33,327 nucleotides of DNA from an uncultured Clostridia bacterium (GCA_947642355.1 CANRSD010000021.1:1-33327), one strand, 5' to 3'. Shown: positions 15,277-25,058, counted from the first letter of the stretch. Notes: generated by a model from the sequence alone, not told the origin. Numbers and translations: made by a program.

Positions 15277-16203
15277 TTATTCTGTCTTCTTTTTTCTTGT
15301 TCCTGTTTTTTTAGGAGTTGCCTTTTTAGCTTCTCTTTCTTTTTGATTTTTTTCAAGATTTTTTTCCATTTGCTCTAAAAATCCTGTATCTACTGGTATA
15401 TCTGAAAAATCTGATACATCTTCTTCTTTATTTTTAGATTTCTTAGGTTGCTCTTCTATAATTTTCTCTTCTTCTTTTTTTGAATTTGCAACAGAAAATC
15501 CTGAAAACTCAATTTCTGGTTCTTTAAAATTCTTTAATGAATCAATAAATGGATCAGATTCATTTTCTTCTAATGATACTTCTTCTTCTGGCTCTAATTT
15601 ATCTAATTCTGCTTCAATATCTTCTATTGGTTCTATTTCTTCTACAGACTCTATATTTCCTACAGTACTTTTATAAACTTCTTCCATTGTAGCTGGATTA
15701 AATGAAATTGTTTCATCATTATTATTAGACACATCTATATCATCATCTATACTGTCTATTATACTTGTATCAAACTCTTCTCCATATTCTTCTGTTTCTT
15801 CAATATAATTATTAACACTTGTATCTTCATTATTATATTCAAATAAAGGTTGCTCTTCATCTTCTTCATATTCTATTGTTTCTTTTATATCATCTGCTGA
15901 AACTATATCTGATTCATATATTGTTGTATCAGCTATATATTCCTCTGTTTTTATTTGATGCTTAGAAGCTCCCTTTTTTGATGATTTTTTAGAAGATTTT
16001 GAAACTTTAAAATCATCTCCACCTTTTGAGTCCATTTTATAACCTAAAAACAAAAGTAAAATTATAACTAATGCAGCTACTCCCATAAATAAATATTTTG
16101 TATAATTACCATTACTTGCTACTTCTTCAGTAGTTGCATAACTATTATTTGCAAGTACTGCTAAGACTCCTAATAAAAGTGTAATTTTTTTAAATTTTTT
16201 CAT
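15277..16203 (-). CDS. Single-pass membrane protein with long acidic tail, unknown function
   Basis: 308 residues from ATG 16203 (MKKFKKITLLLGVLAVLANN), chosen because AGAGAGAGG precedes it; an upstream ATG at 16224 would add seven residues. A signal-peptide-like segment ending near SYATTEEV is followed by a second helix (YLFMGVAALVIILLLFLGY, about 35-54). A Lys/Ser-rich basic stretch and about 200 very acidic, low-complexity residues come next, then a Lys-rich C-terminus (KKATPKKTGTRKKK). The start overlaps the end of the histidine kinase gene by 14 bases, so the two may act together. The family is not recognised. A scaffold for envelope or secretion machinery is only a guess. Confidence 0.6.
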   Translation of the reverse strand: MKKFKKITLLLGVLAVLANNSYATTEEVASNGNYTKYLFMGVAALVIILLLFLGYKMDSKGGDDFKVSKSSKKSSKKGASKHQIKTEEYIADTTIYESDIVSADDIKETIEYEEDEEQPLFEYNNEDTSVNNYIEETEEYGEEFDTSIIDSIDDDIDVSNNNDETISFNPATMEEVYKSTVGNIESVEEIEPIEDIEAELDKLEPEEEVSLEENESDPFIDSLKNFKEPEIEFSGFSVANSKKEEEKIIEEQPKKSKNKEEDVSDFSDIPVDTGFLEQMEKNLEKNQKEREAKKATPKKTGTRKKKTE

Positions 16204-17669
16204 TTTTATCATCCTCTCTCTCATTTTTTTCTGTTGTATTTTTCAAACTTTTTTCTAAAGCTTGTTTTGTCGGTATTCTAATTACTACCTCTGTACCTTT
16301 GCTAAGTTCGCTTTTTATATCTATTCTGCCATCATTTTGAGTTAATATTTCTTTTGCTATTGATAAACCGTAAACCAGTTCCACCCATCTCTCGAGTTCT
16401 TGATTTATCAACTCTATAAAATCTTTCAAAAACTTTATCTATATCTTCCTTTGGAATTCCTATTCCATTATCTATTATTTTTATATAAGCATCATTATAT
16501 ACAAAACCAACATATACCTTTATTATTCCATTTTCTGGCGTATATTTTATTGCATTAGATAATATATTTAAAACTACTCTTTCAATTCCTTGCTTATCAG
16601 CATATACTAAAGGTACATCTGATGTAACTAAACATTCAGCATCTTGATTTTTCTTTTCTGTTTCTAAACTTAATCTATCAAATGTATTTTTAACCAACTC
16701 ACCTAAATCAAACTCTATTTTTTGAACTTTAGATTTAGAATTATCATATCTTGACAAAGTTAACAAATCACTAACTAACTCTGCCATTCTATTTGCCTCT
16801 ATTGAAATTCTATTTAAAAACTCTTTTTGCATTTGTTCAGGAACTTCACTTTGTAATAATGTATCAGAATATCCCATAATTGAAGTTATTGGTGTTTTTA
16901 ATTCATGAGAAACATCAGCAACAAATTCTTTTCTCATACTATCAAGTTTTACATGTTCTGTTATATCTTGAACTACTACTATAACTCCTCCAGGTCTATC
17001 ATTTTCATTTTTAAATGATGCAAAAAATAAATTAATTGCTCTATTATTTTCATTTATTTTTCTTTCAGATGAAGTCCAATTTTCTAAGTAAATAATCTTT
17101 TCCATATTAATATCAACATCATATTTGTTAAATATTTCTTCAAAGTTTTGATTTTCATTAATATCTAGTAAAGTTTTAGCTGCATGATTTATATGAATTA
17201 TTTTTCCTTCTATATTAAATGCTATGATTCCATCTGTCATATGTAATAGTATAGTTTCAATTTGCTTCTTTTGCCTTGTAGCCTCATTAAGATTTTCTTG
17301 TAACTCATAATTCATTACCCCAAAAGCATTTGCTAAATCATCAAATTCTGTCTTATTCTTCCCATCTCCTAAATATTTTTTACTATGAGAAATCATTTCA
17401 GCACTTTTAACAAGCTTTGAAATTGGAGACAAAACTACTTTAGCAACAAAAAAACTTAATATAACTGCAAATACAGTAAAAACTCCTAAAGCACTATATA
17501 TTGCAATTTTTATCTGTTCTGTAATATTCTGAGCTTCTGTATTATCTAATAAAACTATTTGTGTAATATTATCAAATTTATATAAACAAAACAAACCTAA
17601 TGCCGTTATTACTATAATACCAAGAATTGTAAAAATCATAACAATTTTTATTTGTATGCTTTTTAACAT
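16190..17669 (-). CDS. Membrane histidine kinase (PhoR/WalK-like), needs a +1 shift
   Basis: 492 residues when CGG at 16370-16368 is read with a +1 shift. Two membrane helices (about 7-28 and 54-76) flank a short loop. A HAMP-like linker, a PAS domain (LHMTDGIIAFNIEGKIIHIN) and the HisKA H-box (VADVSHELKTPITSIMGYSD) follow, then an ATP domain with the N-box NILSNAIKYT and G1 DNGIGIP. The G2 box reads GGTGL-R in the standard frame, but GGTGLGLSIAKEILTQNDG after skipping one C. No response regulator gene is nearby. It heads an operon with the acidic membrane protein, lepB, holB, ricT, apt and mtnN. Without the shift the ATP lid and the C-terminal strand would be lost. Confidence 0.9.
16368..16370 (-). 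other. CGG +1 frameshift site 3 (histidine kinase G2 box)
   Basis: Incoming frame GGT TTA CGG TTT, outgoing frame GGT TTA C GGT TTA. The restored residue 434 is the second conserved glycine of GTGLGL. Unshifted reading stops 11 codons past the CGG. Confidence 0.9.
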
Positions 17670-17697
17670 TTTTTTCTCCCTATTGTATGCTTTTCAT

Positions 17698-17726
17698 ATT
17701 ATATACTTATATATTTTTTTATTCAA
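17698..17726 (-). promoter_or_regulatory. Promoter of the seven-gene kinase-to-mtnN operon
   Basis: On the minus strand TTGAAT (17721-17726) and TATAAT (17698-17703) are 17 bases apart, about 30 bases before the kinase ATG. No other strong promoter is seen within the tightly packed genes that follow. Confidence 0.7.
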
Positions 17727-17754
17727 GTATAATTTTCAAAAATTTTTACTAAAT

Positions 17755-17796
17755 AAAAAATTCTAGCTAATATTAAAACATTAACTAGAATTTTTT
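17755..17796 (-). terminator. Terminator of the giant dockerin gene
   Basis: On the minus strand AAAAAATTCTAGTTAAT pairs with ATTAGCTAGAATTTTTT around a short loop (one G-T wobble), ending in a T-run. It lies between the dockerin gene and the kinase promoter. Confidence 0.8.
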
Positions 17797-17807
17797 ATTA
17801 AACTATT

Positions 17808-20800
17808 TTATTTTTTTAATCCAACTATTACTAATTTAATCTGTGCTAAATCTGTTGAAGAAACTTTTCCATTTCCATCTACATCTGCTGCCATAAGTTC
17901 TGCTCCTGTTAATACCTTCATTTCAACTTGATGTAATTTAAGCTTTGCTGAATCTGTAGTTGAAATTTTTCCATTTCCATCTATATCTCCTATAACAACT
18001 AATGTATATTCTAACTTATTTCCTACTTTTATTTTTGTTCCAGTACCAATAATATCATTTTCATTTAGTTGATTTCCATTTTTATCAGTAAACACTAATT
18101 CTTGGTTAGTTTCTACATTTTGTTTAAAACTTCTAATAGTTGTTTCTGGTACAATATTTGAAATATATCCTTCATTAATTTTATATTTTTCAGAATTGAA
18201 AATAAATTCTTCATCTACATTTTTATTTATCCAATTAACTTTTGCAGTTACACTTCCTGTGTTTCCTGCTTTATCTCTAAATTCAAATGTAAATTCTCCA
18301 TTTTCTGTAAATGTATAAGACATATTTCCATTATTATTTGTTACTATTATTTCTTCACTAGCATTAACTAATGTAGCTATTACATTTTCTTGAGTAGCTT
18401 CTGTAATGTTATAATTAATTTGCGCTGTTGGAGCTGTTTTATCTATCCAATCTACAACCGCAGTTACACTTCCTGTATTTCCTGTTTTATCTCTAAATTC
18501 AAATGTAAATTCTCCATTTTCTGTAAATGTATAAGACATATTTCCATCATTATTTGTTACTATTATTTCTGTATTTGGATTTACTAATGTTGCTACTACA
18601 TTTTGATTTGTTAATTCTGTATTACTATATTCTATACTAGCTGTTGGAATTATTTCTTTTGTTTTATCTTCATATAGATTTATCATAGCTACTGATGCAA
18701 ATATTTCATAGCCTTCTAATTCTAATTTTACATATTGACCATATATACTATCATCAAATTTAATTTTCTTAAATTCTTCATTTTGTTCACAATTTTCTAT
18801 TCTTCCAGCTTCTACCCACTCCTCACCATTCTCACTTATATAAACAATTGCATTTTTTATATAATCAGGATTATTTGATTTGTATTTTGTTTGAACAAAT
18901 TCTAATCCAGATATATTTTTAGAATTATCAAGTTTTAAAGTAATATATGCTCCTGAATCAGCTATTGATTCTCTAAAATCTGTATGCCATATTGTATTAC
19001 GATTTCCATCAATTGCATTTGTTGCATAAAATGGTCTACTAGTATCAACTGATTGTGTTGAATAATCATGAATTGATAAATGTGATATTGGTATATATTT
19101 TTCATCATCTGGATAATTATCTTCTGTAAAACTATATTCTAAACTATCACTTGCTGTATATATTCCTTTTGCTTTTGTTCTAACTAAAAGTGTATTATTT
19201 CCTAAAACAACTGGTTCTTGCTCCTCATATGAAGTCCAATCACTATCCCCTTCAATCTTCCATTCTAATGTTTCTACATTATCTTGACCAATTAATTTAT
19301 TCTCCCAATCATTTAAATATGATGCTGTTTCAGGAGTTTTACCTTTTTTAATATTAATTATATATTCTGTTTCATCTCCATCCAAACGTACTTTAATTTT
19401 ATCATTTTCATTAATACAATTTATTTCATTTTCTGTCAAAAGATGTTTATTTTCTAGTCCATTCTTCCAAGTAGTTCCACCATCAACACTATATTCCCAA
19501 CTCAAATTTTTATATTCATCTTCTAAAACTATTTGTTTTGCAAGTTCTCCATCAAATGAAAAGTTTGCTACCATTTTTACTGTTGTATTTTCATATAAAT
19601 TAAACATTCCTGCTACTATAAAACTACTACTTGATGATGCTGACTGTGTTTTCTTTCCTACTATTTTTATATATTGTGCTTTAATAGGATCAAATTCAAC
19701 ACTTTTCATTGTAGTATCATTTGTATTATTATACTTCCAATCTGTTCCAGATACTACTTCTGTCCAATTTTCTCCATCTTGGCTTACTAAAATTTGTGCA
19801 CTTTCAATTTTTCCATTTCCACTAGCGATTGGGAAATATTCTAAAGCTGTTAAAGTTTTAGTTTCATCTAATTTAATAACAATAAATTTATCCCTATCAC
19901 TTCCATTCCAAGCTGAATGCCAATTTGTTTTTATATTTCCATCTATTGCATTTTTTGCATGTCTTCCTTGAGCTGTTGCTTCTGAAGAAACACTATGAAT
20001 TGATAAATGTGATATTGGTATATATTTTCTTTCATTAGGTATATTATCTTCAGTAAAATTAAATGTTGTACTATCATTACTTGCCAAATATGTTCCAGTT
20101 GCACCTACTCTGACAATTACTGATTTATTTCCAGTTAAATCTGGCTCTTCTTCTGAATAAGAAGTCCATTCATCTTCTTCATTAAATTTCCATTGCATTG
20201 CAGGAATTGCAGCAATTAATTTATTTTCTAAATCATTTGCATATAAAGTAGCTGGTAATCCTGCTGATTCTTGAATATCTATTTTATATAAGTTCTCTTC
20301 ATTATAATTTACACCAACAATATGAATATAAATATCATTTTCAGATGTAATACTATTTATTTCTTCATCTGTCAGTTGCCATTTATGTTCTTCTTCTGCA
20401 TTAAATGAAACTTCTTTCCAAGTTTGCTTTCCATCTAAACTATAATCCCAACGAACTCCATTTCCGTCAAAACGACTTGCTAAAACAATTTTTCCATTAT
20501 CTTCTCCATCAAATGAAAATGTAGCAATTGTTTTATCTAATTTTCCTAATAAGTAATTAGCTTCTAATCTAGTAAGACTTGGTTGATATACATAGTAATC
20601 ATCTGCTGTATTGTTAGGTGTTTGACTTCCTTCTGTTAATATTCTTGTTTGTAAAAGTGTAAATCTATAAGAATTTTCTATACTTGTTAATTTTGGCTTA
20701 ATTAAATTTGTTAAATGTTGCATTGGTAATGGGAAATATTTCAAATTTTCTGCCAATTCTTCAGCTAAATCAAAATAATCATTTTCTGTTTTATTTTCAT

Positions 20801-22736
20801 TTAGATTGTATGTGTTAATTAAACCATACCATGCATCTATATTTATAGGTTGAGCTTCTAATGCTTTTCTATAAACTTCTTCTTGTTTTTCTAAATCATC
20901 TGAATAAGAATTTGCAAGCATTACTAACTTCTCACATTTTTCAAAATTCTCATAATCATTTAATGCCTCTTGTGCTAATGCCATATATACTACTGAATAA
21001 CCTCTACTATAACTAGCGTTTCCCCATCCTAGTAGCATTCTTTCACCTTTTTCTGATAAAGTCCATCCACTTACATCATTATCAAGATTCCAATATCCAT
21101 TTCCATTATCATCTTTACTATAATAAATAATTGCTGCATGCCCTGGTTGACCAATAACCGCTGCTGGTATACCATGTGATGTACGAATATTTGAACCTGT
21201 TTTTGATATACCTCCACAAACAGCTCCTGTTCCAAATTCATTTCTAAAATTCATCCAAACTTTATAAATCATATTATCTGGTGTACTATATGTTACACCA
21301 TATTTAGAAAATATTCCTCCAAATTTCTCATCCCAATAATCCTTTCTATCTGGATCATGAAATACTGGATTGCTATAGTTTGGCCAAACATAAGCCATAT
21401 AAGGATGTGGTGTTAAATATGTCCATACTTGATTTGGATGCGCATCAATACAGCTTTGTGTATATTCATTTAGCCATAAAATTTCTTCATCATCTATATT
21501 ATTATTAAGGACAAAACGCATCTCTTCTATATTATAACTTTCAAACCATTTATTAATATCTATATTTTCATTAACTACAAAGTTTCCTTCATTATACATT
21601 TTTTTAAAAATCTCATAACGTATAACTGCATTTGATTGATTTTCTGGTTTAGAAGATTGCATCCATAATCCAACTAATTGTGAATGTGTAAGTGAAAGTG
21701 TTATTGCCATTTTCTTATATAACTCACCTTTTATAGTTCCATATTTTGATACTTCTTTAATCTCAAAATCACTTTTATAAGTTTGATATAAATCATTCAA
21801 AACTTTTAGTGATAACATATAACTTCCTTCTGGCTTTCCACCTAATATATATAAACGTAAATTCTCTACATTATTAAATAACCAAGAAACTGTTTGTCTA
21901 TATTCTTCACTATGATTTGAATAAAGCATTAACATATCATATCCAACATTTTTTACGAATTCTCTTTGTAAAATTAATAACTCATAATCTCCTGTTATTT
22001 CTTGACCTTCATAAGTTTTTATAATTTCATCATATTCTTCCACTGTCTTTATGAAATCAGCTGGCTCCAATTCTTGTTCTATATAATCTTCTTTTATTAA
22101 TTTAGCGTTTGCATAAACAGAATGATCACCATCTGCATTTCCATTATTATGAGCATATAGTTTTAAATATTTTGCTCCCTTTATATCTATTTTCACAAAT
22201 TGTGCATTAGAATTTCCCTTCATTGCTTGTGGTGTTTCTGATGTCTTTAAATCCCAATTTTCACCATCAACAGAAGTATATATTAAAAATTTTACACCAT
22301 TTCCTGCACTACCTCTACTTGCGTCTACTCCTATATATGAAGTAAAATAATCATAATTATAATTAGTAAGATCATATACAAGTGTTGATGTTGCATGTGC
22401 TGCTATTCCTTTTAAAAATTGTCTTTGCTGTCCATCTACATTTAATGTAATTAATCCACTGTTATATTTTGTATCTAAATTCTTATCTAAAGTTATGTTT
22501 CCCCAACCAACTGATGATTGGTCTTTAACATAATTAATATCAGATAAATAAGTATAAGCTTTATCTGATATTGCTTCATTATTTCTTGTTTCAATATCAC
22601 TATTTGCTAAAGTTACATAAAATCCATTTGTTAAACATTGCTGTACTAAAAATAACATAAATAATATAACAAAACAAATATTTATTTTTAATAAAAATTT
22701 AATTTTGCTATTCTTATTTTCCATATTTCTTTCCAT
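17808..22736 (-). CDS. Giant secreted protein: NPCBM, transglutaminase-like, F5/8C and dockerin domains
   Basis: About 1642 residues from ATG 22736 (GGAGG at a spacing of 8); an ATG seven codons upstream is less likely. Order, rough positions: signal peptide (to 45); NPCBM carbohydrate-binding domain (58-215); a helical region and transglutaminase-like core (about 300-590) with Cys507 (GTGAVCGGISKTG), His533 (GQPGHAAIIYY) and an Asp near 552 (YWNLDND); TPR-like helices (595-690); two copies of a module pairing an Ig-like and an F5/8C discoidin domain (about 735-1050 and 1055-1370); two near-identical Ig-like repeats; a type I dockerin with two calcium loops (DIDGNGKISTTDSAKLKL, DVDGNGKVSSTDLAQIKL). 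Dockerins bind cohesins on scaffold or cell-surface proteins. The binding domains suggest attachment to host or dietary glycans. No glycosidase domain is seen. It has its own terminator. Confidence 0.88.
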   Translation of the reverse strand: MERNMENKNSKIKFLLKINICFVILFMLFLVQQCLTNGFYVTLANSDIETRNNEAISDKAYTYLSDINYVKDQSSVGWGNITLDKNLDTKYNSGLITLNVDGQQRQFLKGIAAHATSTLVYDLTNYNYDYFTSYIGVDASRGSAGNGVKFLIYTSVDGENWDLKTSETPQAMKGNSNAQFVKIDIKGAKYLKLYAHNNGNADGDHSVYANAKLIKEDYIEQELEPADFIKTVEEYDEIIKTYEGQEITGDYELLILQREFVKNVGYDMLMLYSNHSEEYRQTVSWLFNNVENLRLYILGGKPEGSYMLSLKVLNDLYQTYKSDFEIKEVSKYGTIKGELYKKMAITLSLTHSQLVGLWMQSSKPENQSNAVIRYEIFKKMYNEGNFVVNENIDINKWFESYNIEEMRFVLNNNIDDEEILWLNEYTQSCIDAHPNQVWTYLTPHPYMAYVWPNYSNPVFHDPDRKDYWDEKFGGIFSKYGVTYSTPDNMIYKVWMNFRNEFGTGAVCGGISKTGSNIRTSHGIPAAVIGQPGHAAIIYYSKDDNGNGYWNLDNDVSGWTLSEKGERMLLGWGNASYSRGYSVVYMALAQEALNDYENFEKCEKLVMLANSYSDDLEKQEEVYRKALEAQPINIDAWYGLINTYNLNENKTENDYFDLAEELAENLKYFPLPMQHLTNLIKPKLTSIENSYRFTLLQTRILTEGSQTPNNTADDYYVYQPSLTRLEANYLLGKLDKTIATFSFDGEDNGKIVLASRFDGNGVRWDYSLDGKQTWKEVSFNAEEEHKWQLTDEEINSITSENDIYIHIVGVNYNEENLYKIDIQESAGLPATLYANDLENKLIAAIPAMQWKFNEEDEWTSYSEEEPDLTGNKSVIVRVGATGTYLASNDSTTFNFTEDNIPNERKYIPISHLSIHSVSSEATAQGRHAKNAIDGNIKTNWHSAWNGSDRDKFIVIKLDETKTLTALEYFPIASGNGKIESAQILVSQDGENWTEVVSGTDWKYNNTNDTTMKSVEFDPIKAQYIKIVGKKTQSASSSSSFIVAGMFNLYENTTVKMVANFSFDGELAKQIVLEDEYKNLSWEYSVDGGTTWKNGLENKHLLTENEINCINENDKIKVRLDGDETEYIINIKKGKTPETASYLNDWENKLIGQDNVETLEWKIEGDSDWTSYEEQEPVVLGNNTLLVRTKAKGIYTASDSLEYSFTEDNYPDDEKYIPISHLSIHDYSTQSVDTSRPFYATNAIDGNRNTIWHTDFRESIADSGAYITLKLDNSKNISGLEFVQTKYKSNNPDYIKNAIVYISENGEEWVEAGRIENCEQNEEFKKIKFDDSIYGQYVKLELEGYEIFASVAMINLYEDKTKEIIPTASIEYSNTELTNQNVVATLVNPNTEIIVTNNDGNMSYTFTENGEFTFEFRDKTGNTGSVTAVVDWIDKTAPTAQINYNITEATQENVIATLVNASEEIIVTNNNGNMSYTFTENGEFTFEFRDKAGNTGSVTAKVNWINKNVDEEFIFNSEKYKINEGYISNIVPETTIRSFKQNVETNQELVFTDKNGNQLNENDIIGTGTKIKVGNKLEYTLVVIGDIDGNGKISTTDSAKLKLHQVEMKVLTGAELMAADVDGNGKVSSTDLAQIKLVIVGLKK
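18245..18584 (-). repeat. Near-identical tandem DNA repeat in the dockerin gene
   Basis: About 114 bases at 18245-18358 recur at 18471-18584 with only a few mismatches, a 226-base period. They encode two Ig-like units (NGNMSYTFTENGEFTFEFRD). The high identity indicates recent duplication or ongoing gene conversion, and a site for copy-number change. Confidence 0.85.
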
Positions 22737-22813
22737 TACAAAATCCTCCATTTCCATTTTAACTTTATCTCTTCTATTATAACATACTTTTTTTATTATG
22801 TAAATTATCCCAT

Positions 22814-24788
22814 TTATTTAACATAAATTATAACTTTTCCATTATTTTTTATTGACACTCCTTCTTCTGGTATTTGTTTATAAATTAATTTTTCTTCACT
22901 TTCTTCAGATGAGTTTTGTATTTCGATTTCAAATCCTTCTAATATTTTTTTAGCCTCTTCAATGTTAAGTCCTACTACATTTGGCATTTTAACTTCATTT
23001 ACTTTCTCTTCTTCATATTTTTTAACCTCCAAATATGGCAAAACTTCTCCCAAAATTTGACCAGCAATTGGTGCCGCAACAACTCCACCTTGATGTCCTC
23101 CTTCTCCTGTTGGATTGTAAAGTGTAATAAGTATAGTAACTTGTGGATCTTCCACTGGAGCTACCCCAATAAATGATGTTACATACTTATTTGTATTTAC
23201 TCCATCTTCTGAAGTACCAGTTTTCCCTCCAACTGTATATCCTACAACTTTAGCATTTTTTCCTGTTCCTTCACCTACTACCGATCCCATCATAGTTAAA
23301 ACTTTTTGAGCAGTATCCTCTGAAATAGCTCTTTCCCCATATACTGGAGCTATTTTTTGTTTTTCTCCTGTCTCTGAATTAGTTATTTCCTTTACTAATC
23401 TTGGCTGAACATATACACCATTGTTTGCAATTGTAGACACCATTGTTATCATTTGTATTGGCGTAACTTCAAACCTCTGACCAAAAGAAATTGTTGCAAG
23501 TTCAACTGGTCCGACTTTATCTTCTTTTAAAAAGATACTACCAGCCTCTCCATAAATATCTATACCCGTTTTCTTTAAAAATCCAAATTTCTCCAAATAT
23601 TTATAATATGTATTAACACCTATTTTTTGTCCGAAGTCCTATAAATACTGGGTTACAAGAGTTCATTAAAGCTTGCCTCAAACTTTCTCCTCCATGTGGC
23701 CTATAATATCTCCAACACTTTATTCTAACACCTGCAATTTCAATTCCACCAGTACATGCAAATTGTCCAGATTTATCTATATCTGTAACAAGTCCTTCCT
23801 CTATTGATGCTGATGCAGTTACAAGTTTAAAAGTAGAACCTGGTTCATATGTATCAGAAATAGCTTTATTTCTCCACATTCCTTGTAAATAAGTAGATTT
23901 TTCACTACTTTCCAATGTGTCCCATAAATTTTTTAGTTCATCATTATTAATAGTATATGGATTATTTAAATCATAATCTGGATAATTTGCTAATGCTAAT
24001 ATATCTCCTGTTTTAGGATTCATCATAATTATTGAAGCACCATCTGTACAAACATTATCTATACAAGCTTCTTCTAAATATTTTTCTACAATAGATTGAA
24101 TTGTCATATCTATTGATAAAGTAAGATCATCTCCCTTAAGTGGTGCTTTATATTGTTCTCCATCTTCCCCAATATTGCTTCCTTTTCCATCTTGTGCTTG
24201 ACTTATAGTACCACTTTTTCCTTTTAACATATCATCATACTTTGCTTCTATTCCATCTAATCCTTGATTATCACTTCCACAAAAACCTATAATATGTGAA
24301 GCTAAACTTCCATATGGATAATATCTTTTAGTATCTTCATCTATATTAATACCTGTACTTATCCCTGTTTCATCCATCCACATTCTTAATTTATCAGTCA
24401 ATTCTTTATCTACTTTCCTTGCAATATTTACTATTGAAACATTTTTACTTGTTTTTTCTAGCGTCTTTTCATAATCAAGTTCAAAAATCTCTGATAAAAT
24501 TCTTGCAACTTTTTCCTTATTTTCAGGAGCAATTTTCACAGGATTTAAAGTAACTGTATATACTGTTCCACTTTTAGCCAGTATTTCTCCATTAGAATCA
24601 TATATTATACCACGACTTGCGTTTATAGTTCTACTAGCATTTAACTGTTCTTCTGCTTTTAAACTATACTCCTTACCTTTTATGAATTGAATGTGGGCAA
24701 GTTTTATACTAACTATTATAAATCCAATTAAAAATAAAACTAATTCAATTTTCATTTTTCTTTTTAACTTTAAATTACTATTCTCCAT
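22814..24788 (-). CDS. Class B penicillin-binding protein with one PASTA domain (SpoVD-like), needs a +1 shift
   Basis: 657 residues when CGG at 23633-23631 is read with a +1 shift. ATG 24788 lies behind AGGTGA. One membrane anchor, then a dimerisation domain and transpeptidase with Ser318-Thr-Phe-Lys321 (YEPGSTFK), SCN (Ser377) and GGKTGTS, and one C-terminal PASTA domain (VKMPNVVGLNIEEAKKIL). The shift falls just after SCN: VFIGL then Gly386-QKIGVNTYYKYLEKFGF, a conserved stretch. A single PASTA domain is typical of sporulation SpoVD, whereas the paralogue at 7490-9751 has two. Neither paralogue lies in the mraZ-rsmH-ftsL cluster, where such a gene normally follows ftsL. Without the shift the KTG motif is lost and the enzyme would be dead. 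Confidence 0.9.
23631..23633 (-). other. CGG +1 frameshift site 4 (PBP)
   Basis: Incoming frame GGA CTT CGG ACA, outgoing frame GGA CTT C GGA CAA, giving IGLGQKIG as in related PBPs. Unshifted reading stops six codons past the CGG. Confidence 0.9.
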
Positions 24789-24849
24789 ATAAATCACCTA
24801 ACAAATTTTATTAGGTAATCGTTAGTTTTATTACAATAAAAAACACCTA

Positions 24850-24990
24850 TTAACTTATAAAATCATAATTATTGTCTATTTCCTCTTTACTTGCACCATA
24901 TACTGTTTTCTCAAAATGTTCCCAATCTTCTTTGGTTCTATTAATATATGCATTTTTAAGCCCATTTAAATATTTTTGAGCAATGTCTAT
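24850..24990 (-). pseudogene. Short remnant resembling the N-terminus of an SMI1/KNR4-type immunity protein
   Basis: About 46 codons reading DIAQKYLNGLKNAYINRTKE, then DWEHFEKTVYGASKEEIDNN and YDFIS, ending at TAA. The INRTKEDW..FEK.VYGAS pattern resembles from memory the start of SMI1/KNR4-like immunity proteins, which are longer, so it is probably a truncated remnant. A strong Shine-Dalgarno AGAGGGGGG (24997-25005) precedes it, but no ATG, GTG or TTG lies in frame; an ATA sits six bases behind it (24990-24988). It could instead be a genuine small gene. No toxin gene is nearby. Confidence 0.35.
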
Positions 24991-25030
24991 ACAAATCCCC
25001 CCTCTACTTTTTTACCAATTATAATATATA

Positions 25031-25058
25031 ATTATAATTTACTTTTTTTATTTTTCAA
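25031..25058 (-). promoter_or_regulatory. Candidate promoter upstream of the small remnant and second PBP
   Basis: On the minus strand TTGAAA (25053-25058) and TATAAT (25031-25036) are 16 bases apart. It could drive the remnant frame and, by read-through, the PBP gene at 24788. Confidence 0.45.

Noticed and set aside
24796-24816. Hairpin ACCTAA/TTAGGT masking the Shine-Dalgarno of the second PBP
   Set aside because: Only six AT-rich pairs around a nine-base loop; too weak to claim regulation.
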